Shown here piece after piece: positions 10,963 to 23,450 of a stretch of 64,000 nucleotides of DNA; position 1 is the stretch's first letter; every line of letters starts with the position of its first letter. Below the pieces are notes generated by a model. That model did not search any database. It was not told the origin of the DNA and worked only from the letters and a program-made list of their open reading frames with translations. A program made the translations under genes and the position numbers. Source of the DNA: Lactuca virosa (taxonomy: Eukaryota; Streptophyta; Magnoliopsida; Asterales; Asteraceae); the NCBI GenBank assembly GCA_928212115.1, contig CAKMRJ010000001.1, positions 190,949,232-191,013,231 of the forward strand. The letters are read 5' to 3'.

Positions 10963-12331
10963 CAAACTATACCAGTTACAGTTTATCATGTTTGTTTGTC
11001 AAGAACATTAATATAGTCATTTATATAAATATATAGTAATTATCTTGTCTAGCTTCAAAATGTAAGGTCAAACATCATATTTTTGGGTGGTAACCCACAA
11101 AATAGTGAAATAACTAGAATGTACTCCTTTTTGATAGAAAAGCTATATTTTGGTAAAAAGTTTCCAAAAACCTTGTAGTTTACAAATCACAAATATTTGT
11201 TTAAAAGCTAGTAACAACCATAACTTATGCTAATAATATCTTATTTTGACATAAAGATAAAACATTGCAAGTATTTGTGTGGTAAACTAAGTTTCACTTG
11301 TATTCCCCCCCCCCCCCCTAAAACATGAAAAACTTGAAAATGTGGGGTATGAACTCCCCTTGAGTGGATTTGTGGGTTGTTTGAAAAGATGGTGTGAAGA
11401 TTTCCAAGCCTAATCACTTGAATGTGGTGGATAAACTTCCTTGGAATGGATATTATCCTAAGAGTTTTAACATATAATAATATGGGTAAATAAGATGAAA
11501 CTAACATGATAGTGTATAAAAACACTAGATTAACAAGAAAAGCTTACCAAAACTCTAGGAATAAACTTGAAGGGTTTGAACTTGGAAGATTTTTGGCTAA
11601 CTTTCTTAAGAGAGAATGGAGTAAACTTTAGAAGTGAATACGGAAATGGTGAGGATTTTGGGAATGATTTCGTCCAAAGATAAGGAGGTAAAATGATGTG
11701 ATATTTGCTTGGTTAATTGTTGGTTAATGCCTTGATTTTGGTTGGTTATTAATTTGCATGGGAAAAGGGTGAAATATCTAATCATAAATTCAACACCTTA
11801 TCTTCATTTCCAGCCGAAAACCCCTTGAAAAATCCTTGGTACGACCGAAATCACATGTGATTTCGGTCTAGGGGGGATTTCGGCCTAGGGGTGTTTTGGT
11901 TCTAGCATGTTTTCAGTTCCAAGCCTTCCCCACATGTGTTTTCGGTTGGTATCACCCATTAAAGGGGGTTTTCGGTCCTAGTGGCTTCCTAGCATGTGAT
12001 TTCGGTCCTAACCCATTCTCTCATGGTGTTTTCGATTTTGTATTACCCACTAAAGGGTGATTTCGGTCCTAAGCAAACAGAAATCACTAGGGTGGTGGGG
12101 TCCTAGGCCTATAACACTTTAAATGTAAATGGAAGTTTTGTAATTCTTGGTCCATGTTGTTGACTTTCAAGTGTTTATTATGAATATGATTTTTCAAAGC
12201 ATATATATTTACTTATACTAATAATGCCCCTTTTGGTTTACAAATTTTTATTGCAACAATTTACGTTGTGAATTCACTTGTACACGGTTACAATTTTGAC
12301 CTTGCTTATTCCAAAATTTTCCAGTTGTCAC
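10963..12331 (-). repeat. LTR remnant with poly-C tract and GACCGAAATC palindromes
   Basis: It shares the segment CTTGTATT-C(n)-TAAAA...GGGGTATGAACTC (11295-11360) with the LTRs at 22084 and 25660. It ends CAGTTGTCA near 12330, like the LTR end at 26852. A minus-sense LTR missing its left end is the best reading. It holds the 26-bp perfect palindrome 11843-11868 and about five related TTTCGGTC copies up to 12070. Confidence 0.5.
11843..11868. repeat. 26-bp perfect palindrome
   Basis: GACCGAAATCACA followed directly by its exact reverse complement. Related half-sites (ATTTCGGTC, GTTTTCGGT) recur between 11870 and 12075. Confidence 0.9.
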
Positions 12332-12624
12332 GGTAGGTGATCTTATTGTTGAAGTTTGTTTTGGTGATGATTGTGATTATTGAAGACATTCTTATAATTG
12401 GGATTTTATTTTAAGGTAATGCCCAAGGTTAAGGAAATTGTTGTAATTTTGGTATTTTGGTAAGGTTAAGGCATTGCAGTAAAGGTAGTTGTTGTAAGGG
12501 TGTTTAATTTTGTTATTTTGATTTGATGTAAGAACTAGTTGGTTAATTGTTGATTTGAGATTGTAAAGTTTATGCAAAATTATGTAATGGTAATCCAATG
12601 CTATTTATGACCTATATGGTTTGG
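12332..12624. other. Unassigned AT/GT-rich sequence
   Basis: No feature that I can support, apart from loose GGTTAAGG-type repeats around 12420-12500. Confidence 0.4.
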
Positions 12625-13152
12625 TATAGTGTAACCCCGTTTTCTAGGATGGATCGGTGGAGGGATTTGAGGGATCAAAGGTAAGGTTTTTGGGAAAAAC
12701 CTTGCCACGCGACATGCTAAATGGAGCACCACGATGTGACATGCCAAATTCATGAAAAACCATGTCTGGATGACTGCCACGACGTGACAAGAGGAAGGCC
12801 ACGACGTGGCAGCGGCTGCAGCCAAAGCCAATGAATTTTAGGATTTTTTTTCCATATTTAAGCCCTTAAACGCAAGGATTAGGGCATCCTATTCAGCCTT
12901 CAACCCCTAAATAAAAAACCCAAGCCTTCATGCATGTTTGAGAGCCTATCTTCTTGATTTGGAGCTTATTCTTTGTATTTTGGTGAAGCTTGAAGAAGAA
13001 TGAAGTTCATATTGGTGCAAGGAAGCAAGGGGCTGGTTAGGATCCGTCATTCTCTTCTGGAATCTAAACTATTTGAGGTATAAAGTTTATACCTTGGAAT
13101 TTTATCTTCTAAATTCAAGTATGGCATCATTTTGGGTATTTTTGGTCCTTTC

Positions 13153-15441
13153 TGAAACGTCCCAGTATCACAAAAAAATCATTTTATTAAGGTAAAACTT
13201 TCCAATTATAAATCCCTTATTAAGAAAACTATTTATTCCAAAATACATTTATTGAAAATTAGAGTAATATGAGAAACGCGGAATCTTCATGCTGCTTATG
13301 GGTGTGTACAGTCCCGCCTTCGTCTTCCCACGATCACCGATAAAACCTGAAAAACATAAACAACTAGGTAAGCACAAAGCTCAGTGAGTTCCCCCAAAAT
13401 ACCCCATATGATAAACATACAAGCATGCATAACGACCCACAATTATCGGATTAGAATGCCCAGGCCCAATCAATCCTCATACTGGAATGCCAACATGCAA
13501 CGGGTCCAATCATCCATCAGGCTAGAATACCCAGGGTTTGTTGGCCTACCGTCTCAACCCAACCGTTCTTCCTGAGCATCTGTGCCTACGGCTTACATCC
13601 AGCCCGCATCGGGTATCTTGGCCTACAACACAAATCAGGACCGCCTCCACCCACTACCACCATATGTCGACATATAAACAATCAAGGATCAAGTAGGCAC
13701 ATATTACAGGTAAACATCAATCTTACAGCTCAATACCGCCTACTAGTCCTCTCACAGCACAATTTCCCAATACCAGCTAACCTCCATGAAATGCGTAACC
13801 ATAAGTAACCATAGGTGAGATAGCCACTCGAACAGATGATCCTACTCTAGAGCCACAACCAAACAAGGAACAGGCAATAAAGCCTAGATCAAGAGTTCTC
13901 AGGCTATCCTACATGACTGCATACAACCCTTAGGGCACTCCACTAGATGATAACAAGTATACCACTACCACAACATCCTAGCATATAAGGATATATACAC
14001 AGCTCTAGCAGATCACTCTAACACAACAACATCCTATATGCCAGGATACAAATCTAATAGGTCACCACAACATAACAAGATCCTATATACCAGGATACAT
14101 AACCTATTGGGCCGGCATTGGTGCCTTCAACCCACATGTACAGTAACAAAAACTCACCTGAATCGAAGAACTTTGAAACATTGCGATAAGGTCCCTTTTT
14201 TGTACTACTTGCACTTGTGAATCCACTAACACCAGAACCAGATAGAATCTTAATTAATAGCCCATAATCCTCAAGTTTTACCCAAGGTCAAACTTGGTCA
14301 AAAAGTCAACGGTGCACAGAATTCAACGAAAGTCAAAGTCCAAGGTTGCTTGAGTACGCCCAACGTACTCCCCGGTACGCCCAGTGTATGCAAGCAGATC
14401 CCAATCATTCCATTAAGCACTTTTTCCCTTAAGACCTTTCATCCAACACTCAAATCTAAGTCCAAATGATATTCTAAATCATAAAGTTTCCAACTTTATG
14501 ATTTTGCATGGCTAGAAAGGGTCCAAATCCAAAACCCTAACTTATCATAAGATTCTAAGCTTCATAACTCATGCATGAAAGAAGGAACAAGACCAAGATT
14601 GAAATTTTTATGACTTAACACTCCCAAATACACCTGGAAATACACCTCACAAGCTCAGGAACAACTCACACTCAAATGGACCAATTATGGGACAAAAAGT
14701 ACATAACTTTGATCTCTAAACTAGATCTAACAATGGAGGCATAAAGGTATAAACTTTATACCTTCTAGAGATGAATGAGGGAGAAGAACTTCCAGATCCA
14801 AGGCTGCTTAAAACTTCTAATAAAAATCACCACCTTCTCCTTCCTTCAAAGGCAATAAAAACCACCTCCTTTAGCACACAAGGCTCAAACTAGGGTTAGG
14901 GTTTCAAGGAAGGACGTTGGAAGTATGGAGGCTGAGAATGGAAATGGTTTGGGAGAGTTCAGGACCTTAAATAGGGTTCAAACTCCCAGGATTAGGGTTT
15001 GGGTTCTGGTCACGTACGCCCAGCATACCAACTGGTACACCCAGCATATGCATCTAGAGGCACGTTCTTTATCAGCTAGTACACCCAGCGTACTACCACA
15101 TCTAACACCATATTCAAACTGCTATAACTTCTTCGTTTCAACTCCGATTTTGGCGTTCTTTATATGCACGAAAAGGTATTGAAGATCCCCACAATGTTAT
15201 CTAAATATCTTGGACTAAAAACTTCTCGAACTAAAATCCATATTTCATGCAAGAACTTGGCCTATGTCTTTTCCCTTTCTATCATTCAACTTAAAACACA
15301 ATTCAAAAGTTAAGATCTCGCAACCATCATTGCCTCTATCCAAAAGGCCTAACATTACCTCCTTAAGGCCCAAATCCTTTACACAATCGACTTCCATCCC
15401 ATGGTCCTAAAATAATAAATGACAATAAACAGGATGTTACA
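13153..15441 (-). repeat. Solo LTR, minus sense, TSD CTTTC
   Basis: Termini TGAAACGTCC and GGATGTTACA. CTTTC occurs immediately on both sides (13148-13152 and 15442-15446). Minus-strand order: one ATAACTTCTTC unit (~15124), ACGCCCAGC-type repeats (15015-15095), AAACCCTAATCC, TATA box (14966-14973), donor AGGTGAGT (14152-14159), the box CAACCAAACAAGGAA (~13858), and acceptor TTTTTCAG (intron end 13347). Confidence 0.85.
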
Positions 15442-15446
15442 CTTTC

Positions 15447-16548
15447 ATTCGATGCTCTTGGAGTTTGAGGAACTCCAGATCTTGTTATGGTCTTCTTATA
15501 GTCTCTAAGCTTCTGATAATTAAGCCATGTTTGGAGTTATCTTCCATCCATGCACAAGTTTGGGTCACATTAAGGACCTATTGGACATTGAATTGTAGAT
15601 CTTGCCTTGTGGTGGAGTCTTAATGGATAAATTTGGAAACTTTATCCAGTAAGTCATCGAAATAAACCAGATCTGAACTTATGGGTTTCGATATGTAATG
15701 GTTAAGCACTTAATGAAGAGTATGGCATTCTGCTAGGATCCAAAATGTGACCAAGGGATTTCCATAATGTGGCAAGGTCCTGCATGCCGATTGTTTTGTC
15801 TTGACATGCCTAAGTCGTTGTCAAGAGGTCTTCACGTCATGGTGAACGTTGATCTGGTTGACCGTTGACTTTTGTTGACCGTTGACCGTTGAATTTTGAC
15901 CAGTTTGACTTTGGGTTAAACTTGAAGGACTTAGGTTATTGATTAAGGATCTATCTTGTTTGGTGCTAGTCGGTTCGAATGAGCGATCGGTGTAGGAAGT
16001 GAAGGCGTTGTTGTGTTTCCTTTCATCTTCGATTCAAGTGAGTTTCCTCACTATACTATGTGTTACAATATATATCCTTGTATGTTAGGATATATGAGTA
16101 GTTGTATGTTGGTTAGAGTATCAGGGGTCGGCGATCGTCTATTTAAGTGTCCTAGGTCTAGTCTTTCTTGCATGTTCCTTGTTTGGTTGTGGCTCTAGAG
16201 TGGGATCACTTGTTCGACTGTCTATCTCACCTCTGATTACATATAGCTATGCATTCATTGTTGATCTTCAAGTGGTGACGTAGAGTACTGTATGAGGCCC
16301 AATATGTGGTAGTGAGTTGTTATATAGGTAGACTAGCGTAGATATTTGTTTGTGTTTATGTTCTTGTTTAATTGCATGTTTGATTTATATGTTGACATAT
16401 TGGGTGGTGGGTTGAGGCGGTCCTGCTTTGTGTGGTAGGCCAAGATATTCGGGCAGACCATTGGTGTGTTGTAGGCTAGGTACAGACAAGTAGTATGTTG
16501 TAGGCATGGGAGGGGGCATTTGTGGACTGGAGGCCCAGGTGAGCGGTA
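15447..16548 (+). repeat. Middle segment of the interrupted LTR 12630-35100
   Basis: It continues the LTR downstream of its TATA box. It carries a donor CAAGTGAGT at 16036-16043, the box CCTTGTTTGGTTGTGG at 16178-16193 (reverse complement of the box in the minus-sense LTRs), and several GTTGACCGTTGA repeats at 15850-15895. No coding sequence. Confidence 0.6.
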
Positions 16549-16553
16549 TAAGT

Positions 16554-17430
16554 TGTCACACCCCCAAACCAGAACGGCGGAAACGTTCGGGGGCGGAGGA
16601 CTTCAGGTAAGTATCACAACACATGCAATATAGTAATCAAAGTACAAATAACCATTGCATTAATAAGTATAAGTTTTACATAAGTGTTTAAACATTACAT
16701 ATTCAAACACCAAAGTAGGTACAGTAGAAGACAAGAGTCGCGGTAGTTATTGACTTCTATGACTACTTCGATGCTTTTCTTTTGAAGTTTCCTGTCTACT
16801 GAGTAGGCTAGAATGGCGTGGTACCCTTCGCATGGGTACTTCTGAAGTTTTGAAATGAGAGACAACCTAAGGGTTTTGTGTTATGGATTGGAAGAATTTC
16901 ATCTTACGGCTGATTAAGGAAAAAGTTTTCTTATACAGCATAAGAATTTTCACATAGTAAGGGCCAGGCCAAACCATGTCGAATGAGGATGTCGGAATTT
17001 TCTCGACGAAATAGATATTAAGTCGTTCTGGGAGGAATGATCACTAGGATGATATCCTATGTACCTAAGTTTTTCCGCGCTTCTGGTTTTATTCTGTTCT
17101 TATCGCTACGAACCCCTTTTTGATTCGAAATTGGCGGGTACTACCAATACGAGGGTTCTGATAATTTGAAATTATGAACTTTCATGAAACGATCCTTACT
17201 AAGTCTCTCTATAATCGCTTGGTGTATAAAAGTCATGTATAATTAAGATTGGTAAGACCTTTGACTGAGCAACCCTGCCCTAAATCCACAACCAAACAAG
17301 GAATAGGAAATGAGGCGGGATTACTCACTCTAAGTCTACAAATCTTAATTATAAATGACCCTTATGTATACACTAAGTCATCATAGCTTACCTGTTAGGG
17401 TTTCAAATTTTATATAAGTGTTATGATTTA
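16554..17430 (-). repeat. Truncated 3' LTR of element E
   Basis: It matches the end of the 19739 LTR, including the TGTCACACCCCC terminus, a CTGTCTACTG segment and the CACAACCAAACAAGGAA box near 17290. The U3 half (promoter, palindromes) is missing, and the boundary with the gag region is not sharp. Confidence 0.55.
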
Positions 17431-17559
17431 ATTTGAACGGGATAGTAATTATAATTATAGATAGTTATCGGGGTTTGGAAGCGTACCAAAATATAGCAGG
17501 GTTCTTTGATGCTTTCCCATGTATTGGGGTCAAAATCCTCCTGCTCCCCCGTTGTTCTT

Positions 17560-18126
17560 CTATGTTGGACAGTCCCTCTTGTAATGTCCTATTTCACCAC
17601 AAAGGTGACATATGGGAATGGTTCCAACATCGGTAGTTGAAGTGATGAACTCAATCGGAGTTCTACAGATGTGGGCAATATTCCCCTTTATGTTGCATCT
17701 ATTGCAATACAGATCTCGGCAAACTCCATGATGATGGTAGTTGCACTTGCTGCAGTGTGGAAGGTTTCCTAAGTACGTCTTGGTTGGTGCTAGAATAACA
17801 GGGTTGATGGGGGTATTGACTGCCCCACTTCGTTGCCCTCTGTTAGGTTCTTGAGTTGAACAACTCCCTTTCTTGTTCTCGAACTTTCGTTTCAGGATAT
17901 TAGGCTTAAGGTTCAAGGTGTTCTTACAAGTAGGTGCTTGTTGTTGTACTTGGTCATCACCACGATCGGGGTTACCGATAACATTACTACTAACATTTGC
18001 ATTGTTAGCATTAAGGTGTGCCATGACAGCTGCTGCAGCTGTTGTGACCGCAGCTTGAAACGTAGCCGCATCTATTTGAAGGATTGGTGTTTCGCTGGTG
18101 GGTTGGTTACATTTCTTTGGAGGCAT
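17560..18126 (-). CDS. gag: Shortened Gag with CCHC zinc knuckle (element E)
   Basis: This open frame of 188 codons starts MPPKK, a common start for plant gypsy Gag. An Ala-rich helix-like segment lies at residues 25-40. The C-terminal region is Cys/His-rich: CSKCNYHHHGVC, then YCNRCNIKGNIAHIC, then a canonical CX2CX4HX4C knuckle CHLCGEIGHYKRDC at residues ~173-186. The last would bind RNA during packaging. The usual ~200-residue central Gag (capsid) domain is absent, so the N-terminus is joined almost directly to the nucleocapsid. Nothing of Pol follows; LTR-like sequence starts shortly downstream. The frame is intact, but whether it works without capsid is doubtful. An internal deletion is the simplest explanation. 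Confidence 0.7.
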   Translation of the reverse strand: MPPKKCNQPTSETPILQIDAATFQAAVTTAAAAVMAHLNANNANVSSNVIGNPDRGDDQVQQQAPTCKNTLNLKPNILKRKFENKKGSCSTQEPNRGQRSGAVNTPINPVILAPTKTYLGNLPHCSKCNYHHHGVCRDLYCNRCNIKGNIAHICRTPIEFITSTTDVGTIPICHLCGEIGHYKRDCPT

Positions 18127-19722
18127 GATTCTATTTCATGATAATAAAATGAGCTCGTGAGCGACTATCGTGTCTCTAGATGTATTCTAACCATTTGTAT
18201 CTATGTATAAATCTTTCGTTTTGTTATATTGTTCTTAATGATTCGACATGCATCCCTATGATGCAGTCCTGGTAAGGAATAGAAATAAGTTTCTAGAATG
18301 GTTATGAATCGAGTATCATCCGAACTAAGTTACCTTTGTTTGGTGGATATCGTTTCCGAATTTTTGAAAATATTCGAAAATAATTCATAACAGTGTCTAC
18401 ATAAAATAGACTTATGAATTTGAGAAGTAATCACTATCAATTAAGATTTCGTGATCTGATTTATTGTTATTAGCCGTGATCGGAAAAGAGGATAAACTCA
18501 AAACCTAATGTGAGTAATGAAATCACTAACTCACTAGGTTGAATCGATTTACTAGTTATTACTTAGATGAAAAGGTGTTCAAACACTTCACATGAATCAC
18601 ATGTGGTTTTCTTTTCTTTTTTGTTCTATTCTGGGTAGTAATGATTTGTTTCCTCCTGGTATCTATAGGGTGTCGTTCTCCTCTGTAGGTATATTGAATT
18701 CCTGAGCTGTCTTACTTCTGATTCTGACACTGATCCCCATTACTTCGTAATGAAGATTTTAAATCTCGGAAGTTCATGCGAATCTCCCATTGGTGTCCTT
18801 AATAGGGTAAGGGCACTAAATGATTTCTATAGTTTATTTACTTCTCATATGTTTCTTTCTTGGAATTCTCCTAATGAAATTTTGTTGGATCTTCCTTGAC
18901 TCTTCTATTGATTGCTGGATTAACTATTGTTATCTAATCGGTTTATACGAGAATGGGAATGTCTAAAGAATCTATGAGAAAATTTAAATTTTTGCGAAGG
19001 TGATTCTTTTTTGGTCCTTCTATAATCACATGGTGTGTACCGATTATATATAATCCAGACCAAATAGACCTTTGAATAAGTAATCCTACTCTAAAACCAC
19101 ATCCAAACAAGGAAAAGGAAGTAGAGTGAAAATCACATATTCTAAGTCTACCAAATCTCAGCTATATATAACCTTAACGTATCCACTTAGTAATTATAGA
19201 CTTATCAGAAAAGATCTTTTTAACATTTCCCCAAAGGTATGTAAAATACCTCCATGTTATTTTAGTTATGAGTTTGATTCTTGGACTTCTAGATATAAGA
19301 ATTTGACAAGTTTTCAGTTTTCTTGTTATAGCATCCTAAAATACTCCCATAGTATTTTAATCCTTATGTTTGGTTCTATAATTCTTCTGGTGCTTAGGTA
19401 AGTTTTAGACTAGTTGCAACACTACAATCACTCCCCAAACACATGTTGGTCATATCTCGGATGAATATAGTTGATCAAGCTATATTGATCCCAAATATGA
19501 TTACGTCACTATCTAGGTTTAACTGCAATGTCCAACATCCAAATACTTTTGTTTTGTTCTTCTTGTAATACTCATTCTGGTATATATACTATGCATGTAC
19601 TTATATTTTTATCAAATATTATTATATTTTTAAAGTATAACTCTTGGTCAGAGTGTTTTTATCCCAATGGGTTTATAGTTGTATATCTTTTATGACTGAT
19701 ATACTGAGTTCACTATAAACAC
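18127..19722 (-). other. Long leader of element E, LTR-like in part
   Basis: 1.6 kb between the primer site and the gag start, with no coding sequence. Around 19095 it repeats the CCACATCCAAACAAGG box that otherwise occurs inside LTRs, with similar flanks (AGTAGAGTGA, TATATATAACC). Part of the leader may therefore derive from an LTR. Confidence 0.45.
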
Positions 19723-19735
19723 TGCTCTGATACCA
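19723..19735 (-). promoter_or_regulatory. Primer binding site of element E
   Basis: TGCTCTGATACCA on the plus strand: one mismatch to the complement of the iMet primer site, three bases from the LTR start. Confidence 0.75.
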
Positions 19736-20415
19736 ATCTGTCACACCCCCAAACCAGAACGGCGGAAACGTTCGGGGGCGGAGGACTTCAGGTAAGTATC
19801 ACAACACATGCAATATAGTAATCAAAGTACAAACAACCATTTCATTAATAAGTATAAGTTTTACATAAGTGTTTAAACATTACATATTCAAACACCAAAG
19901 TAGGTAGAGTAGAAGACAAGAGTCGCGGTACGGTACTAGGTAGTCTTCTCAAAAGCTTCGGGAGTGTACCTGTCTACTGGATTCCTAAAATACAAGTTAT
20001 TTGGAAAGAGTAGATCAGCATTTAAGCTGGTGAGTTCATAAGTATTTTAGTTCTGTTAAGTATACCCTAAGTTCTTTGGATAAGTTCACTGGTTTCTCCA
20101 GGAAATCCTATATTTCCTGAGGTGATTAACTGATAACCTCAATAGTTTCCCTCTGTAATTACTTAGTTTATACTTATTATATATAACCCAATATCGAATG
20201 GACAGTTAAATGGGTGTATCTGCCCTAAGCCCACAACCAAACAAGGAACAGGAAGTAAGGCGGAAGTCACACATTTCACTGTCAATCGGATATTACTTAT
20301 GTATAACTCTGATGTAAAGACTAAGGAATTATAGAATTAACCACTAAAGGTCCTTTATGTTATACTAGTTTACAGAGATTGAATGACTAAGTTCCATTTT
20401 ATAAGTAGTTTGATT

Positions 20416-20555
20416 CCATAAACCGTTTCATTTGTAAAAGTGGTTTAATCCCATAAACCGTTTCATTGGTAAAAGTGGTTTAATCCCATAAACCGTTTCC
20501 TTGGTAAAAGTGGTTTAATCCCATAAACCGTTTCCTTTGTAAAAGTATTCTTAGT
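20416..20555. repeat. 35-bp tandem repeat, four copies
   Basis: CCATAAACCGTTTC begins at 20416, 20451, 20486 and 20521, exactly 35 bp apart, with GTAAAAGTGGTTTAATC between. Only a few substitutions separate the copies. Confidence 0.95.
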
Positions 20556-21070
20556 TATAAGTGTTCTACAGTAAAAACCTTAGTATTAATCCTGGAAAAT
20601 ATTATATTATCCATAATACTGCCTTGTGGTTTTAAATGTTCAAACCAGAAGTACAAGTATATTACCATACTTGATTTCATGATACGTAGCTTTTATTGTA
20701 AGTAAAAACTACAGAAGGTATATTTGGTCGGGATGTAATTATCTTTTCTTACTGTTTTAAGAGAAGTATATTACTTGGTAATTCACTCGTTGTTTTATCC
20801 ATGTGAGTTCTATTAACCATACTAATATGACTGATATGCCTGCGACGACGTTCTTCAGGCGTCGGAATGGTATAATATTGACACCCTAGGCCTGCCAGCC
20901 AAACTGTAGCGAACAGTAGAGGTGCGGGATTGTCAGTCCCATATAGATCTATACACAAATTCACGCTCTCCCTACAAGAGATTCTGGTTAATAGGTCAGG
21001 ACTTAAAAGTCGTACTTAGATAAGTACACCGTGAAGGGTCTCACAAATTTATTGTTCCAACGAGATTTAC

Positions 21071-21515
21071 GATGTATTATTATTACCCTGTGATTGCTAA
21101 CTCTAGTACTCTGTATCGTACCTTTGTTAATGCAAACCCGGTATGATGTATTATTACCCCGTGATTGCTAACTCTGGTACTCTGTATCGTACCTTTGTTA
21201 ATGCAAACCCGGTATGATGTATTATTACCCCGTGATTGCTAACTCTGGTACTTTGTATCGTACCTTTGTTAATGCAAACCCGGTATGATGTATTATTACC
21301 TCGTGTTTTCTAACTCTGGTACTCTGTATCGTACCTTTGTTAATGCAAACCCGGTATGATGTATTATTACCTCGTGTTTGCTAACTCTGGTACTTTGTAT
21401 CGTACCTTTGTTAATGCAAACCCGGTATGATGTATTATTACCCCGTGTTTGCTAACCCTGGTACTCTGTATCGTACCTTTGTTAATGCAAACCCGGTATG
21501 ATGTATCTTTACTTC
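21071..21515. repeat. 71-bp tandem repeat, six copies
   Basis: GATGTATTATTACC begins at 21071, 21145, 21216, 21287, 21358 and 21429, with a final partial copy at 21500. The period is 71 bp (74 for the first). Each unit contains TATCGTACC and AACCCGGTATGATG. High identity indicates recent expansion inside the LTR. Confidence 0.95.
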
Positions 21516-22829
21516 TTTATAATGTTGTTCGTATATTAAAGGTATTATACATATCTGTTATAGTTAAATGAATTTTGGTAATTTCCTTGGAGAGTATACA
21601 GTCGTGAATCATACTTGTATATTTAGTTTTGAATCATAAATTATACCTATTATAATTTATATGTTCTATCTGATTAACATGATTTCTCATGGATGAACAC
21701 CTTTTCTCAGCCTGATACAAAGGTAATGATACTAAAAGGAGTAACCTTTTATACTCATATATGTATAATATATATAATTAAGAAGGAAACGACCTTCGAA
21801 CAAATAACACCACCTTAACTTCACATCCAAACAAGGAAAAGGAAACAAGGTAATTCATTGGTCCTAAGCCCTTCAAATCTTATTTATATACTTATACATG
21901 TATAAACATGATTTTGGCGATTATAATTTGAAATAGTTTATAAAAACCTTTTTCAAAGAATTTTAACGGAGTTTACATGACTTTAAAGATTTAACATGGC
22001 TTTAATTCATTTTGGAAGTATTTGGTAATTCTTAAAAGCATACGGAAACATCACACAAAGAGTTATTAACACAATTTAATATTGTGTTAAACTTGTATTC
22101 CCCCCCCCCCCTAAAAAGCATATAAAACCATTTAAAAAGGCATATTATAGGGGTATGAACTCACTTTGATAAGCGGTGATTCGGGCAGCGTTTCGTTTCC
22201 CGGAAGGAGTTTATTTGACGAGAAACCGGCTCAAATCGGGCAGAGTTTCGACTGGAGAGAGGATAACTTCTCGAGAATTCTGGGGCTCCGGGGCTTGCTT
22301 CGGGCTTTAGACACGATGCCGGGGCCTTGGGGGGTCGTGAGAAAGTTTACGGGGTGAAAATGTGAAAAATGGGGAAATTTGGGGTGAAAAATGCCTTAAA
22401 TCCGAGAAGGCTCGCATGCCTTATATAGGCCGCAGCCTCGGATCCGGAGCAAGGAGAACGAGACACGTGCCTCGGACAGGTGGCGAAGGGAGCTTCGGTT
22501 CGGACAGGTGGCGAGGCGAGGCTTCGGTTCGGACAGTTGGCTCGCTGATGGCAGCTTCGGATTGGATCCAACTTCGGTTCAATGGGAGGAGGGCACGAGG
22601 GTCCGAGGGTCATCCGAGGAGGGTGTGTGGTGTGTCTCATGCGATGGTGTCCAAGGCTTAGTGGACCGCGGACTTGGTCCAGTCAGAAGGCGACACACGA
22701 AGCTCAGTCCTATCAGGAGGTGACACGTGGAGGCCTCGCATGCGAGGTGACCTGTCCTAAGATGTCTCATGCGAAATTTCGTGGTTTTCAACATTTTCTT
22801 GATTTTTGTGCCAAAAACTTGCGAAAATC

Positions 22830-23450
22830 ATAACTTTCACATACGAGCTCCATTTTTGGCGTTCTTTATATGCACGTGTAGGTAAAATCATACTCTACGA
22901 CTTTCGTTTATACTTCGTCGGCTGATTTTGAATTTATTTTTAACATTATTATTTTTAACAGACCGGGACAGGAAATCCGTTAAAAATTCATAACTTCTTC
23001 ATCCGACGTCCGTTTTCGTCTGTCTTTTTACCGTTGTGCTACTTTTGACGAGACCTTCGATTCTCGTTTAAGTTGTGTCAGCTAAATATCGATCGATTTA
23101 TATTTTGAATTTTTAGCTGTCTACTGCTAAACCGAAACTTTGAAAAATCATAACTTCCTCATACGAAGTCAGATTTTGACGTTCTTTTTATGAACGTTCT
23201 CGGTTTAACATATTCTACAACTTTCATTTGGATTGTTAAGGCTAAAAAAACTTTTATCGAAAATTCGCTTTTTACACTAAAGAGTGTTTTGCCGGTTTTG
23301 TTGCGGATTTTCGATTGGTCATAACTTCTTCGTTATAACTCGGATTTCAGTGTTCTTTATGTTTTTGGAAACCTTGTTACAAACTCTAACACTTGGTTCA
23401 TCCCAATTATGATTATTGATCAATTTATTTTTGACCAAAGTTTGACTGGT
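22830..23450 (-). repeat. U3 repeat array, four ~160-bp units
   Basis: ATAACTTYNTC anchors at 22830, 22990, 23150 and 23321 (spacings 160, 160, 171). Each is followed by a GNNGTC-GATTTT, CGTTCTTTATATG and ACTTTCGTTT series. The same array with the same spacings occurs in other LTR families here. Confidence 0.8.

Noticed and set aside
22347..22833. Several overlapping open frames on both strands
   Set aside because: They are produced by the GC-rich repeat block in an LTR promoter; no frame is conserved in the related LTRs at 39500 or 53600.
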